Part shown: piece by piece, positions 62,557 through 64,000 of the stretch
How the letters are laid out: every line of letters starts with the position of its first letter
Numbering within the stretch: the stretch's first letter is position 1
DNA from: Echiichthys vipera
Lineage: Eukaryota > Chordata > Actinopteri > Perciformes > Trachinidae
Length of the DNA stretch: 64,000 nucleotides
Assembly: GCA_963691815.1 (NCBI GenBank)
Contig: OY829657.1
Location: forward strand, 5,895,092-5,959,091
Direction: 5' to 3'
Made by a program: the position numbers and the translations under genes
Notes under the pieces: model-generated
Told to the model about the DNA's origin: nothing
Database searches by the model: none
Seen by the model: only the letters and a program-made list of their open reading frames with translations

Positions 62557-64000
62557 GTAGGTGGCCATGTTACTGAGTCACTGTTTCAATCCTACAGCCG
62601 TCCTCCGCAAGTAAGCAATGTGTGTGTGAATGCTGAAGAAACGAGAGAGAGATCCTCAGTGATGTCAACCTCCTAATGCATGAATAAAACTGTGGGAGAT
62701 GTGTAAAGAAAAACAGCTGCGTGAGGATTTATAGTCGAGGATAACAAGTAAGCATCTAAGTCGATGCTCCTCGAGATGATTTGTGGAAATAACATTCTCA
62801 AATGCTGGACATGTTTGCAAAATTTAGCAGTGCATGTCTGGAAAAACTTACAGAATCAGCTGAAATTATCAGAATTACCTCTGATTTTTCCAAATGTAAC
62901 CGTCCATTTTTATTTATTTATATTTTTCATTTCAGTTCATATGATAGTTCTTAAAGATTTATAAAAGAATTCAACTATGTCAGGGGTCTGCAACCTTTAC
63001 TATCAAAAGGGCCATTTTGCCCCCTCTTCCACCAAATAAAATGTGTCTGGAGCCGCAAAACTTATGTGATGTCACATCTTATATATAGGTTTATATATAG
63101 TTCTAACATTTTATTCCTATTATTATATGGTTTTAAAAATGTTGTTGTTCTCTAATTTCTCACCACATATCAAGCATACAGCACAGGTACGCCATCATCA
63201 TGTCAAAACAAATGCATATGTCCTCTGCTAATTTTGGGGGGGGGGGGGGGGGTTTATCCAGGGTTAGCTTAGCAGCAGCTCGGGTCAGCCCCCTGCAAGG
63301 AAAGGCGCTAGGACGTGACGCATATTTCACATAATATTTTTTTAAAACCACCGTGAACTCCAAGATAACTGGTGTTCCCCTTGAGTGATTAAAGATTGTC
63401 CACTGTGCAAAAAAACCACGTTATTTATGTCTATATTATTTTCTGGCAAAGCTTCGGGGAGCCACTGAAAAGGGGCTGAAGAGCCACATGAGGCCCAAGA
63501 GCCGCGGGTTGCAGACCCCTGAACTATGTCAACAAACGTCCATTCAGAGAGTGTCCATTGGGGAAGCTCAGATAACCAAGACTTTAAACACAGCTGCATT
63601 AATGCAAAGATACATTCGCTTTTGGTTCCACAATAACTGTCGATCTTAATTATTTTATGCTTGGTTCCCCAAACTACTTCCTTGTCCCAGGACAGGTGCA
63701 GTACTCTTCAACCCGACTGACTGAGGAGAACTTCAACCAAAACAAACAGCATCCTAATCGTTTTATGATCAGGCAGAATGCTTTTGTCTACAGAATTAAC
63801 CCCAAACGAGGATTTTATAGGAAATCATAATAACGACTGAAGCGTGTTAACAAACAGAGTTGATGTTCTCAGCTGCCTCAGGCAAACCAGAGGCAGTAAA
63901 GAGTCAAAAATATCCCAGTTTCAGCTCAGGACACAGTTCACTTTGAGAACACTGGCACCTATAAACGAATGAGTTGATCCTCCTTTTTTAAATTTTGCCC
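62557..64000 (+). other. tnik intron 5 (5' part, runs off the window)
   Basis: Contains the second hAT-like MITE. I looked for the next exon (expected to encode the HRD catalytic loop) and did not find it before the window ends. Confidence 0.8.
62973..63529 (-). mobile_element. hAT-like MITE, copy 2, with 8 bp target-site duplication AACTATGT
   Basis: The element spans 62981-63521 (541 bp) and has the same CAGGGGTCTGCAACC / GGTTGCAGACCCCTG ends. It is flanked by AACTATGT at 62973-62980 and 63522-63529. Internal blocks (GGGCCATTTTGCCCCCTCTT, GGGGCTGAAGAGCCACATGA) are reverse complements of those in copy 1, so it lies in the opposite orientation. It contains a G run of about 17 at 63236-63252. 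Confidence 0.93.

Overview
This is a 64 kb piece of a vertebrate nuclear genome, almost certainly a ray-finned (teleost) fish. The evidence is GT-AG introns, compact introns in the first gene, very dense (CA/GT)n microsatellites (the arrays listed here add up to roughly 3.5 kb, about 5% of the window), and interspersed repeats of types I know from teleosts: a tRNA-headed SINE, hAT-like MITEs with TIR CAGGGGTCTGCAACC, a foldback MITE and a Ty3/gypsy gag remnant. The species cannot be named from the sequence. Homology statements compare conceptual translations with what is known of the human proteins; no search was run.

Layout. 1-4020 is non-coding DNA upstream of, or in, the 5' UTR intron of the first gene. 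4053-23060 (+) is a complete phospholipase D1 coding region (pld1) in 25 exons. All 24 exon junctions are GT-AG and phase-consistent, giving a predicted protein of 1054 residues with PX and PH regions, two HKD catalytic motifs and the conserved C-terminal tail. 23061-29341 is the pld1 3' UTR plus intergenic DNA. It holds a 560 bp hAT-like MITE with perfect 8 bp target-site duplications, a short inverted-repeat element, a gypsy gag fragment and a GC-rich promoter region with a striking hairpin. From 29342 to the right edge (+) lies the 5' part of tnik (TRAF2 and NCK interacting kinase). Five coding exons encode residues 1-139 and stop partway through the kinase domain, before the HRD loop. Its introns 1 (11.5 kb) and 2 (18.5 kb) are long and full of microsatellites.

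The same-strand order pld1 then tnik matches the human 3q26 arrangement, so this is an ancestral linkage. The two proteins act in different pathways: PLD1 makes phosphatidic acid from phosphatidylcholine, and TNIK is a germinal-centre kinase of the Wnt/JNK/cytoskeleton network. Nothing here suggests an operon-like functional unit.

I did not find a new gene system. The most interesting signals concern how simple repeats sit against the splicing machinery of pld1. A (GT)~96 array abuts the 3' splice site of exon 15 and a (CA)~18 array lies just past its donor. (CTCCT)n arrays form the pyrimidine tracts of two exons. The exon for the mammalian PLD1a-specific loop is missing. Other points of note are a 15 bp-arm hairpin with a GC box in the tnik promoter, overlapping uORFs, two opposite-facing copies of one hAT-like MITE, an unnamed 430 bp MITE, and a GATA/GACA array.
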